Source: Treponema sp.
GTDB taxonomy: Bacteria > Spirochaetota > Spirochaetia > Treponematales > Treponemataceae
NCBI GenBank assembly: GCA_017616165.1
Contig: JAFZYR010000029.1
Location: 1 to 64,000 of the forward strand
DNA: 64,000 nucleotides
Reading direction: 5' to 3'
Both the position numbers and the translations under genes were made by a program. Under the pieces are notes generated by a model, which saw only the letters and a list, made by a program, of their open reading frames with translations, searched no databases and had not been told where the DNA came from. How positions within the stretch are numbered: the first letter of the stretch is position 1; every line of letters begins with the position of its first letter. Positions 17,687 to 25,362 of this stretch are shown piece after piece.

Positions 17687-18596
17687 TCATTTGTGGTCCC
17701 TGAGACGAGAATCGTGGTCCCTGAGGCTCTCGAAGGGCCTGCTCCTGATATCACTCTTATTAATTGTCTCCTGTAAAACCCTTCCAAACCTTACAGTAGT
17801 AAAGGCACCGGAGCTTCTGAATAACAAAAAGAATTTCTATATTTCCGTGCCTTCTGCAACCGACCCTGAGCTAATCAAATTTCTGATTAAAAACAATATT
17901 CAGAATATTTCTGATTCGGATGTAGATGAAATTGTAAGCCGCATTGACCGTGCCTATGCAGGACTTAATGCAGACAATAAAAATCCAAGACTCCAGCTTG
18001 CAATTGATTCCAACATTCCGGTTAAGTATATCCCAAAAATCATGACCAAAAAAAACGGCTGGGAAGTAAAGGAATTGACAGGACCTGTAAGCCAGTCTAA
18101 ATACGGAATCTTTACACAAAATCAGATTACCATGGCTTTTCCTTCTGACAAGCTTACGCTCATTGGCGAAGATGTAGAAGGAATGGTAAATAAATATGAT
18201 GAGGTTCATTCAATCCCTGCGGAGGATTCAGTTGGCGTATATTATGGAACCTTGGATGAGCTTACCTACAGCTGGATCACAGAATCTGCTTCAGAAATCC
18301 GTTTTATTACCAATAAGCCGGAAACCTTCCTGCTCATGCTTACAGGCCAGAAGCTCACACTTCAGCTAAATACTGTTCGCGGCTCTTTTGTGTGTGACCC
18401 TAAAAATGACAACCAGTATATTCTTGATTTTATTTTTGATTTTAAGAACGAAAAGGCTGCAAAAGCCGGCAAGGTTATGCTTGGTTTTGCCTTTGGACTT
18501 GCAGACGGCTCTGATAATTCTCTCAAGCCGACAGAAGTAAAAATTGAAGGAATTAAGCTGAGTAAAAAGCAGCTGTACGATATATTATCATTGTAA
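17673..18596 (+). CDS. lipoprotein of unknown function with a repeat-modified N-terminus
   Basis: 307 residues. The lipobox LLLIVSC puts the lipidated Cys near residue 34, and the mature part is rich in Lys, Asn and Asp. The frame must start upstream of the hydrophobic core. The best start is TTG at 17673, inside the ileS 3' end, with GGAG 8 nt before it. Between this start and the signal-peptide core lies a translated family C repeat (17693-17739), giving a long Arg/Ser-rich n-region. The mature domain resembles no family I recognise; 'ETFLLMLTGQKLTLQL' suggests a beta-rich fold. Confidence 0.75.
   Translation: MKRHNHLWSLRRESWSLRLSKGLLLISLLLIVSCKTLPNLTVVKAPELLNNKKNFYISVPSATDPELIKFLIKNNIQNISDSDVDEIVSRIDRAYAGLNADNKNPRLQLAIDSNIPVKYIPKIMTKKNGWEVKELTGPVSQSKYGIFTQNQITMAFPSDKLTLIGEDVEGMVNKYDEVHSIPAEDSVGVYYGTLDELTYSWITESASEIRFITNKPETFLLMLTGQKLTLQLNTVRGSFVCDPKNDNQYILDFIFDFKNEKAAKAGKVMLGFAFGLADGSDNSLKPTEVKIEGIKLSKKQLYDILSL
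17693..17739. repeat. Family C repeat, two partial units, inside a signal peptide region
   Basis: GTGGTCCCTGAGACGAGAATC followed by a complete GTGGTCCCTGAGGCTCTCGA plus AGGGCC. It lies in frame just before the hydrophobic core of the lipoprotein signal peptide. Confidence 0.75.
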
Positions 18597-18614
18597 TTTA
18601 CAAGGAGGCACCAG

Positions 18615-19649
18615 ATGGCAGACAACAAAATAATTCTTAAGGCAGAAGACCTGGACGGTTATCTTACACAGGAGGATATGGCCGATTTGAACAACCTTGA
18701 AGTAATGTTCAAAGAAACAATGAAGTCGTTTGATCCTGTAAACGAAGAAAAGATTATCGAAGGCTACGACAAGCTTGGACACGAAATGCAGAAAATCTGT
18801 TCTAAGCATCCTGCAATTAAGGTTTATTCGTTTGTAACAGAGGAGGGCGCTCATGCCGAATGCTCCCGCGTTATTTCAAAGCTCCGTGATGAAAAAACTG
18901 ACCATCAGGAATTTATGTATTACAGTCAGCGTGCCTACGAAATGCTTTTCCGCATGGCCTACACAGACCAGCATTCAGATAAAAAAGGTCACATCATCGT
19001 AAAAACACCTGTAAACTTTCCTGTACAAAATTACGCCGTTCATAAAATCCCTGACATTGATCACAAAATTGAAAACAGTGCCATCTGTGTAATGCTTCGC
19101 GGTGCGCTGCTTCCAAGTATGATTATGTCAAAGGAAATCCAGGAATATTCAAGCCACGGCTACAAGACACCGTTTGCACTTTTCAAAATCAGCCGCAACG
19201 ACACAAAGAACGAAGCCGACATGGAATACATAATGGACCTGAACAAATCGTTCTTTAATCTTGAACAGCTGGACGGTAAGGATTTGATTTTTGCAGACCC
19301 AATGAACGCAACCGGTGGTTCTCTTGTAACTGTTGTAAAATATCTTCAGAGCCAGGGCATAAAGCCAAAGTCAATTGCCTTCTTCAATACAATTTCTACA
19401 CTCAAAGGTTCTATCCGTGTAACACGCGCTTTGGAAAACTGTACCTGCTACACTCTGTGGATGGACCCTGTAATGAATGAAAAGGCTTACATCATGCCAG
19501 GTCTTGGAGATGCAGGCGACCGCTTGAACGGCTGCGACACAAAGGATGCACCTCGCAATATGATTCAGCTTATTGCAGACTACGGTCACAATATTTCTGG
19601 TCTTTATAAATCTCAGCTTTATGAAATTGAAAAGATTGTACTGGGCTAG
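18615..19649 (+). CDS. upp: uracil phosphoribosyltransferase, long form
   Basis: Salvages uracil to UMP with PRPP. The C-terminal half has the PRPP loop [17 protein letters not shown] (near residue 220) and the uracil-binding [13 protein letters not shown] (near residue 295). At 344 residues the protein is about 135 longer than standard UPRTases. The extra N-terminal part (residues 1-140) is helical and has no motif I know. AAGGAGG precedes the ATG. The 3' end overlaps the TPR lipoprotein gene by about 29 nt. Confidence 0.9.
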   Translation: MADNKIILKAEDLDGYLTQEDMADLNNLEVMFKETMKSFDPVNEEKIIEGYDKLGHEMQKICSKHPAIKVYSFVTEEGAHAECSRVISKLRDEKTDHQEFMYYSQRAYEMLFRMAYTDQHSDKKGHIIVKTPVNFPVQNYAVHKIPDIDHKIENSAICVMLRGALLPSMIMSKEIQEYSSHGYKTPFALFKISRNDTKNEADMEYIMDLNKSFFNLEQLDGKDLIFADPMNATGGSLVTVVKYLQSQGIKPKSIAFFNTISTLKGSIRVTRALENCTCYTLWMDPVMNEKAYIMPGLGDAGDRLNGCDTKDAPRNMIQLIADYGHNISGLYKSQLYEIEKIVLG

Positions 19650-20250
19650 GGCAGTTATAGCGGCAGTATTTTTTATTGCCGCTCCCTTGCTTACAACCTC
19701 CTGTTCCTCAAGCAAAATTGCTTTTCCAATTCCGGGTCAAAAGGAATCTGCAGCAAAAAATATTTACATAGAATATATGAACCTTGCCGATGCCTATTAT
19801 GAGCTTGGAAAATATGACAAAGCCGTGTCATATTATAAGGCTGCTATGGAAAACAAGGATATTTACTGGACTGCCTATTATAAGCTTGCACGCTGTTATG
19901 TGTACCAGTCTAAATGGGATCTTGCCCAGACCTCTTATGAAACTCTTTTAAAACGCGATGAAGAAAACAAATCTCTGCAATCTTCTCTTGCCTATATTTA
20001 TGCAATGAACGGAAATGCAGAAAAGTCTGCTCAGATGTATCAGACACTTATAGAAAATAATCCCGAACAAAGTGAATATCTGGAAAATTATATTTGTGTT
20101 CTTTTAGCGCAGGGAAAAAAAGAGGATGCTAAGGAACAGTTTGAAATACTGAACCAGAAGCATCCTACCTCATCAAAAATTACTGAGCTGGCCAAGCAGT
20201 TTGAAGAGAGTGCAGCCGCAGAAGAAGCCGAAGCTACTTTGTCTCAATAA
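19621..20250 (+). CDS. TPR-repeat lipoprotein
   Basis: 209 residues from ATG 19621. The signal peptide has a lipobox-like [12 protein letters not shown] (Cys near residue 28). At least three TPR-type helix pairs follow ([54 protein letters not shown]). Probably an outer- or inner-membrane-anchored scaffold protein. The start lies inside upp; further upstream ATGs are less likely because they would delay the signal peptide. The 3' end overlaps the convergent gene at 20234. Confidence 0.8.
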   Translation: MKLKRLYWARAVIAAVFFIAAPLLTTSCSSSKIAFPIPGQKESAAKNIYIEYMNLADAYYELGKYDKAVSYYKAAMENKDIYWTAYYKLARCYVYQSKWDLAQTSYETLLKRDEENKSLQSSLAYIYAMNGNAEKSAQMYQTLIENNPEQSEYLENYICVLLAQGKKEDAKEQFEILNQKHPTSSKITELAKQFEESAAAEEAEATLSQ

Positions 20251-21457
20251 ATTTTCTGTATTTTACTGCATCGGCTCTAAAGCCAACTACAGGACAATCA
20301 TCATCTTCCATAGCATGAATTACAGCCTCGTCTGCTTCCTTAAGAAGACGCTCGCCAGAAACAATTCTTATGCTGCGTGTAGAAATACCGATGTAAACCT
20401 TTGCAGAATCATTCTCAAACATTTTCTTGATGTCCTCTGCTAACTTTTCGCCAAGGCTTATTGCGTCATCAATGTTCATGCTAATTTTGAGAGCACAAAC
20501 TGAATCATCCTTGTATTCAAAAAGCAGATCCTTGAACTGGAATTCTACTGTAAGATATTCACAGATTTTTTTCATTACGTCAGCTGTTCTTGAAACACCC
20601 TTGAGCTTAATTACAAAAAGGGCAAGGTCAAGCTCGCTTGCAGTTGCACGCTTGAGCTCGTTGTCCATTCTTGTCATAAGATAAGATTCCCAGCCAAAGC
20701 CTGTATCCGGAGAGAAAAGTCCCTTATCTGTCTGTGCTTCTTCAAGCTCAACAGGTTCAATATCATGAGAAGGAAGCTCTTCTTTTTCGTGCTTTACTTC
20801 TTCAACCTGGGCCGGAGCTTCAACTTCCTCTTCCTCAGGTTCTTCCCAAGTTTCTTCTTCCTCATCTTCTTCGGTTTCTTCTTCAACCTCATCCTCTTCT
20901 TCAAGAGCTTCTTCGTCTGTATGAGGTCTTACCTTTTGAACCTTATGAACCTTTTTTACCTTGTAGTATTTTTTCTTTTCTGAAAGGTTAGTGTAGAGAA
21001 TAAGAATAATTGTAAGCAGGGCTACAAATAAAATTATAAAGAAAGCAATTTTTGTATACTGAAAAATTGTTGCAGGGCGCAGGCTGTATAAACCTGCGCT
21101 TATTGTATTCTGGGACTGACTTTTATTTCTGTAAATAACAAGCTTTGATTTTTCCTGAGTCTCATCATAGTCCTCCGGGAAAAGATAAAGTGTTTTTCCG
21201 GACATTGTAATTTTTATATAGGCAAAATCCTTTTTGTCGCCGATTGCATTTTCAATCTGTCTTATAAGCTCATCGTGCGAAATATTTGTTTTTGACATGG
21301 AGGTAAAAATGGATGAGGTCATTTTGTCAAAACGAAGCTGTGTGCGTAAATCTCCGTGAGACTGCTCCTGATATAAATTATAACCAAGAAAGCTTAATGC
21401 AAAAATAAGTACCAGTGCTGCAATGATTGAATAAATTAAAGTAAATGCCTTTTTCAT
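20234..21457 (-). CDS. membrane protein with acidic linker and degenerate GGDEF domain
   Basis: 407 residues: TM1 (about 7-28), a periplasmic loop of about 100 residues, TM2 (about 135-157), a Lys-rich stretch, a Glu-rich linker of about 60 residues, then a C-terminal domain of about 160 residues. That domain follows the diguanylate cyclase pattern (ELKRATASELDLALFVIKLKG), but where GGDEF should stand the sequence is YKDDSVCAL. It therefore cannot be a normal cyclase and is more likely a c-di-GMP-related sensor or scaffold. It is the last gene of the five-gene minus-strand operon. Confidence 0.75.
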   Translation of the reverse strand: MKKAFTLIYSIIAALVLIFALSFLGYNLYQEQSHGDLRTQLRFDKMTSSIFTSMSKTNISHDELIRQIENAIGDKKDFAYIKITMSGKTLYLFPEDYDETQEKSKLVIYRNKSQSQNTISAGLYSLRPATIFQYTKIAFFIILFVALLTIILILYTNLSEKKKYYKVKKVHKVQKVRPHTDEEALEEEDEVEEETEEDEEEETWEEPEEEEVEAPAQVEEVKHEKEELPSHDIEPVELEEAQTDKGLFSPDTGFGWESYLMTRMDNELKRATASELDLALFVIKLKGVSRTADVMKKICEYLTVEFQFKDLLFEYKDDSVCALKISMNIDDAISLGEKLAEDIKKMFENDSAKVYIGISTRSIRIVSGERLLKEADEAVIHAMEDDDCPVVGFRADAVKYRKFIETK

Positions 21458-21460
21458 TTA

Positions 21461-23008
21461 TTAATTCCTCCCAAGATATTTTTCATAATAATCTGCGGCT
21501 TTTTCAAGATAAAAACCAAAAGCCTCTTTCTTTTTATTATCGTAAAATCTAAGCCAGGATATTAATGGTAATAAACATATTTGTTCTGCAGATAAATCAG
21601 AACAGATTGCAGGAACCGGAGCGTTTTTAATTGAATTATACATTTTGTCGGCTAGCTTTTGATCCAATTCAAAAATCCTGGTTTGATCGTGTTTTGCAAA
21701 GTTTTTGTCAGCCTGATTTTTAGAATTATCAAGAATATATGAGTCGTCTTTTTGAATAAAGCCAATACCCTTTGTCTCAAGATATTTTTCCAGAGATGTT
21801 CTGTAGGAATCTAAAACGCTCGTAGTAAAGCTTTTTTCATTTAGCTTTACCAGCGGAGTTCGGAACAAAAGGCGGTCAAATTGTTTTTCCAAAGTAAAAA
21901 GACGGCTGGCTTGGCTGTTGTAAAGTGTATCAAGGTAAGTTCCTTTTGCATAAGACTTACCGTTTACGTATGCAAAGTCAGCGCCAAAAATGAGAATATT
22001 TTTAAAACCACTTTTAGCAGCAAAGTCCAGCGCACTAATTGTTACAGTCCCTGAACCAGAAAAAAGCTCCGGAAGTCCTGTCGTAAAATTACTGTTTATA
22101 TAACTGCACAAAGGGTGGCCCGAAATAAAAAACAAAAGCCTTCCGCCAAAAGCCAGGGCTTTTCGTACAGCGGCAGGATTTGAAGTTAAATCAAAAAGAA
22201 AAAGCGTATCCTTAAACTGTGCTTCTTTTGAATGAATAAAATGTGTCCCAGAAATATTCTGACCGTCCAGTGAAACCACACAGTCGGGTGTCATGTCATT
22301 GTTGCACATAATCGAAAAGGCTGTGTCTGTTGCAATTATATAATAATTATTTCGGTTGGCTTTGAGCTCATTAATTTTAGCTTCGAGGGTAGGGCCTGCA
22401 CCAAGAATGACGGCGGTTTTATTGCTGTCAATTTTTATTTCAGCAGGCGAAGCAGCCTTATCCAGCTGTTTAAGGTTGCACATAATATTGTGCAGCCAAA
22501 GCTTTCCAAAATGTGACTGAACAGAAAAGTCGGCAGAAACTACAGCCAGTGCTTCCTGAATACATTCCTGTAGCTTTGGAACAAGCTCCTTGTTTTCTTC
22601 TGTCCACCCGCGCTGTTCAATAACTTCAAGGCTTCCATAAAAGGCCGGAACATAAAGCTCAAGAATGCTATCTTTAAGCTGTTCAACAGTGCACAGTCTT
22701 ACTCTTTTGTTACCACCAAGCTCTTGAATTAATTCCAGCTGCTGTAAAAACTCAAGCTCTGCCTTAGATTTTTCTACAGCAAGAATAAAAATATCCTCGC
22801 GGTTTTGAAGTATAGTCTGAATTAAAATACCGCTTGCAATTCCGGTAAGAATTATAAAATGAGTTTCTGCCTTTATGCTCTGACAGCTTCTAAGGCTGTC
22901 TCTTTGAGGATCATATCTGGAATCTACAGTCCTGTTGTTTGCAAGCAAGGGAATCTTACAGCCGGTTTTTGATTCAATGATTTGTGTATAAATTGACTGT
23001 TCACCCAT
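21461..23008 (-). CDS. MptE-like/Maf (DUF115) protein, second copy
   Basis: 515 residues. The central DUF115 core includes VILGAGPTLEAKINELK and later IATDTAFSIMCNNDMTPDCVVSLDG, the nucleotide-sugar/pterin-binding pattern of 6-hydroxymethylpterin diphosphokinase MptE-like proteins. In motile bacteria such proteins are called motility-associated factors (Maf) and glycosylate flagellin with nonulosonic acids. The start overlaps the preceding DUF115 gene by 8 nt. Whether it glycosylates flagellin here is inference; the flagellar operon lies 11 kb away and on the other strand. Confidence 0.8.
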   Translation of the reverse strand: MGEQSIYTQIIESKTGCKIPLLANNRTVDSRYDPQRDSLRSCQSIKAETHFIILTGIASGILIQTILQNREDIFILAVEKSKAELEFLQQLELIQELGGNKRVRLCTVEQLKDSILELYVPAFYGSLEVIEQRGWTEENKELVPKLQECIQEALAVVSADFSVQSHFGKLWLHNIMCNLKQLDKAASPAEIKIDSNKTAVILGAGPTLEAKINELKANRNNYYIIATDTAFSIMCNNDMTPDCVVSLDGQNISGTHFIHSKEAQFKDTLFLFDLTSNPAAVRKALAFGGRLLFFISGHPLCSYINSNFTTGLPELFSGSGTVTISALDFAAKSGFKNILIFGADFAYVNGKSYAKGTYLDTLYNSQASRLFTLEKQFDRLLFRTPLVKLNEKSFTTSVLDSYRTSLEKYLETKGIGFIQKDDSYILDNSKNQADKNFAKHDQTRIFELDQKLADKMYNSIKNAPVPAICSDLSAEQICLLPLISWLRFYDNKKKEAFGFYLEKAADYYEKYLGRN

Positions 23009-24500
23009 TCTGCAGCTTCCTTATTTTATCCTTGAGTCTTTCAATCTTTTTTGAAAGCTGTTGTTTAATTTCTTCATTTCCCGAATTCTGCAAAGCTACA
23101 AAGTCTGCCGGAAAAATCTGATTCTGCCATTTGGGGCTGTCCAGCTGTTCTAATATTAAATCAAAAACTTCTTTTTTAAGTTCACCGCTAAGCTCAGCCT
23201 GGCCGTAACTGAACAAGGATTTTTTATCGAGGTCATGTACAGCTGCTTTTTTTAATTCGTCTGCAAAGCCCCTGCTGTCAATCTCACAAATCTTTCCAAG
23301 CGTATTGTTTTTATATTCCTCATCAATTACACGCACAGTTTTTGCAAGAATAGCTTTATCCGTAATACCTGCAAACCATTCTTCATAAATCTTAAGCGAA
23401 GCAGAATTAAATCTTGAACGGCTGTTTCTTGTCTCTTTATTTGCAAAATGAGTTTCTGCTGCACAATTGTTTTTTTCAATTTCGTTAGGCTTAGAATGCT
23501 GCAGACCCGGTTGACCGTGTAAATCTAATCCGCAAAAATATATTTTATTGTCTGTAATGCTGTCCGCAAAATAAAGTGCCGTTCCGCTAACCGTAGGATT
23601 ACGCAGAGCCTTGTGACAAGGAATACCGGCCTTGCCAAGAAGCTGTGTGGAAATAAAAGAGCTTGTATCATTATACTCCAGCGGCAGCACAGGATTTGAT
23701 TTTAAGATTTTTTTTGGGATATAAGCTTCTGCAGGGCAGGCAAGCGGGATATCACTGTTTTTTGCAAGAAGCTTAAGATGCTCTCCTGCCCAAAAGCCGC
23801 CGTCTGTAGAAAGCACAAGGTCTGGTTTTATGTTGTTGTAAATAAGAACACTAAGGGCAGAAGAAAGCGCAATAATAAAAAGCTTGTCCTCATTTTCTTT
23901 TATAGCCTCAAGACAAGGATAAAGGCTTGGCCCGGACGCACAAACAACAACCGGCGCATCAATTTTATCATTTAAAGAAATTTGCTTTCCAATATTCAAA
24001 ACAAAATTACAGCAGTTGGTAAGCCATTTTTTTTCAAAGAATTGTCTTGTTACTAAAAGAGTTTTACATTCTTCAAGGGTTTGTCTGTAATCCTCTATAA
24101 TGCTATGCACTTGCTCGGCAAAAACATTCTGTGCTGCCGGCCAGATAAAAATACCGGAAGACAAAAGCGCTTCTTCGCCAAAGGTATGAAGCAATTCATT
24201 TTTAAAATTGCGCGTTGAATCATATTTAATTACATTATCAAAAATTTCTTTGCCCGGAAAATCGTAATCAATAAGCCTTATAATAACAATTTTACTGGAA
24301 GGAAATTTATCTTTTAAAAACGGATAGCAGTAGGTTAATCCTGGTTCAACTAAAAAAATGAGCTTTGGATTGTAGGGAAGTGTAATGCCCTGGACAAAGC
24401 GTTCGGCTTCCTTGAGCGGTGCGTACTTAGAATGAAAAAAAACATTATCCAGAGAAAATGTTTTAAATCCATCCTTGGTATCGCAGAATTGAATATTCAA
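23001..24500 (-). CDS. MptE-like/Maf (DUF115) protein, first copy
   Basis: 499 residues. The core VVCASGPSLYPCLEAIKEN and SALSVLIYNNIKPDLVLSTDG matches DUF115, with KIYFCGLDLHGQPG further on. It is paralogous to the next gene: same order of motifs and similar length, but clearly diverged. Two adjacent Maf genes, translationally overlapped, suggest a paired function or different sugar substrates. The gap to the upstream 286-residue gene is 1 bp. Confidence 0.82.
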   Translation of the reverse strand: MNIQFCDTKDGFKTFSLDNVFFHSKYAPLKEAERFVQGITLPYNPKLIFLVEPGLTYCYPFLKDKFPSSKIVIIRLIDYDFPGKEIFDNVIKYDSTRNFKNELLHTFGEEALLSSGIFIWPAAQNVFAEQVHSIIEDYRQTLEECKTLLVTRQFFEKKWLTNCCNFVLNIGKQISLNDKIDAPVVVCASGPSLYPCLEAIKENEDKLFIIALSSALSVLIYNNIKPDLVLSTDGGFWAGEHLKLLAKNSDIPLACPAEAYIPKKILKSNPVLPLEYNDTSSFISTQLLGKAGIPCHKALRNPTVSGTALYFADSITDNKIYFCGLDLHGQPGLQHSKPNEIEKNNCAAETHFANKETRNSRSRFNSASLKIYEEWFAGITDKAILAKTVRVIDEEYKNNTLGKICEIDSRGFADELKKAAVHDLDKKSLFSYGQAELSGELKKEVFDLILEQLDSPKWQNQIFPADFVALQNSGNEEIKQQLSKKIERLKDKIRKLQNG

Positions 24501-24501
24501 T

Positions 24502-25362
24502 TTAATCCGCCTTTTTTTCTTCTACAGTCAAAAGCTGTGAATGCTCATCCAGAATATAAGAACAGTCCAATCTTAAGTGATTAGAAATAAGTTCATAAGG
24601 AATAAAATCCTTTGAATCAATCAAAATTGTAAAGCGTCCGTCTGCAACAGCTTTAACGCAGGCTTCTTCCTCAAAGGCAAGGCAAAGTCGTGCTTTAATG
24701 GCATTAGAAAGTGCAGTAAAAATCTGATCCTTGTATTCGGTTTTATGATTTGAAATTATAAATGAATCAATAGCCTCTGTAAAATCTGCTTCAAAAATCT
24801 GGGTAGGCTTAGTAATCTGAGTCTGCTTAAAAAGTACATCAACAAAGCCAATGCTTTCCAGGTCTCCGCCTTGTGCATTGCACAAAACAAAAATTGAATC
24901 GTCCTTTGTTTTATAAATGCTTACAGTATCTATTTTGTCTTTGATTTTATCTGAAAAAAACTGATAAAGCGGACCTATTGAATTATCCTTTGAGCTAAAG
25001 GTGTAGAGCTTGTACTTTTGTAAAATAAGACCGTCCCAAAAGTCTGCAGTAGAAATCGAAGAACAGATTGAACGTCCGTCCAACTCAAAAGAATAATTAG
25101 AATAATATATACCGTTTTCTTTTGTAAAAAGCTGTGCGAAGGTAATTGAATGTTCTTTTATAAATTCAAAAAAATCCAACCTGTCTTTTGGTTCAACCGC
25201 TGGCGGTTCAACACTCACCGTTGAAGTCTGTGAAACATTCAACGATTTTTTTAATAATCCGACAGTATTGGATTTCTTTTGAATAGTCTTTTTATCTGGA
25301 ACGGGCTGGGGCTTTTGTGGAGCCTCAACCACAGTGTCAGATAATTTTTGTAACAGTCCCAT
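24502..25362 (-). CDS. protein of unknown function in the Maf operon
   Basis: 286 residues, soluble, without signal peptide. Residues 1-60 are low-complexity (Gln, Pro, Lys, Val). The remainder, starting RLDFFEFIKEHSITFAQLF, looks like a globular alpha/beta domain ending in a charged tail. I do not recognise a family. Stop and start overlap (TAATG) with the 855-residue gene upstream, and a 1-bp gap follows, so it is firmly part of the operon. Confidence 0.7.
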   Translation of the reverse strand: MGLLQKLSDTVVEAPQKPQPVPDKKTIQKKSNTVGLLKKSLNVSQTSTVSVEPPAVEPKDRLDFFEFIKEHSITFAQLFTKENGIYYSNYSFELDGRSICSSISTADFWDGLILQKYKLYTFSSKDNSIGPLYQFFSDKIKDKIDTVSIYKTKDDSIFVLCNAQGGDLESIGFVDVLFKQTQITKPTQIFEADFTEAIDSFIISNHKTEYKDQIFTALSNAIKARLCLAFEEEACVKAVADGRFTILIDSKDFIPYELISNHLRLDCSYILDEHSQLLTVEEKKAD

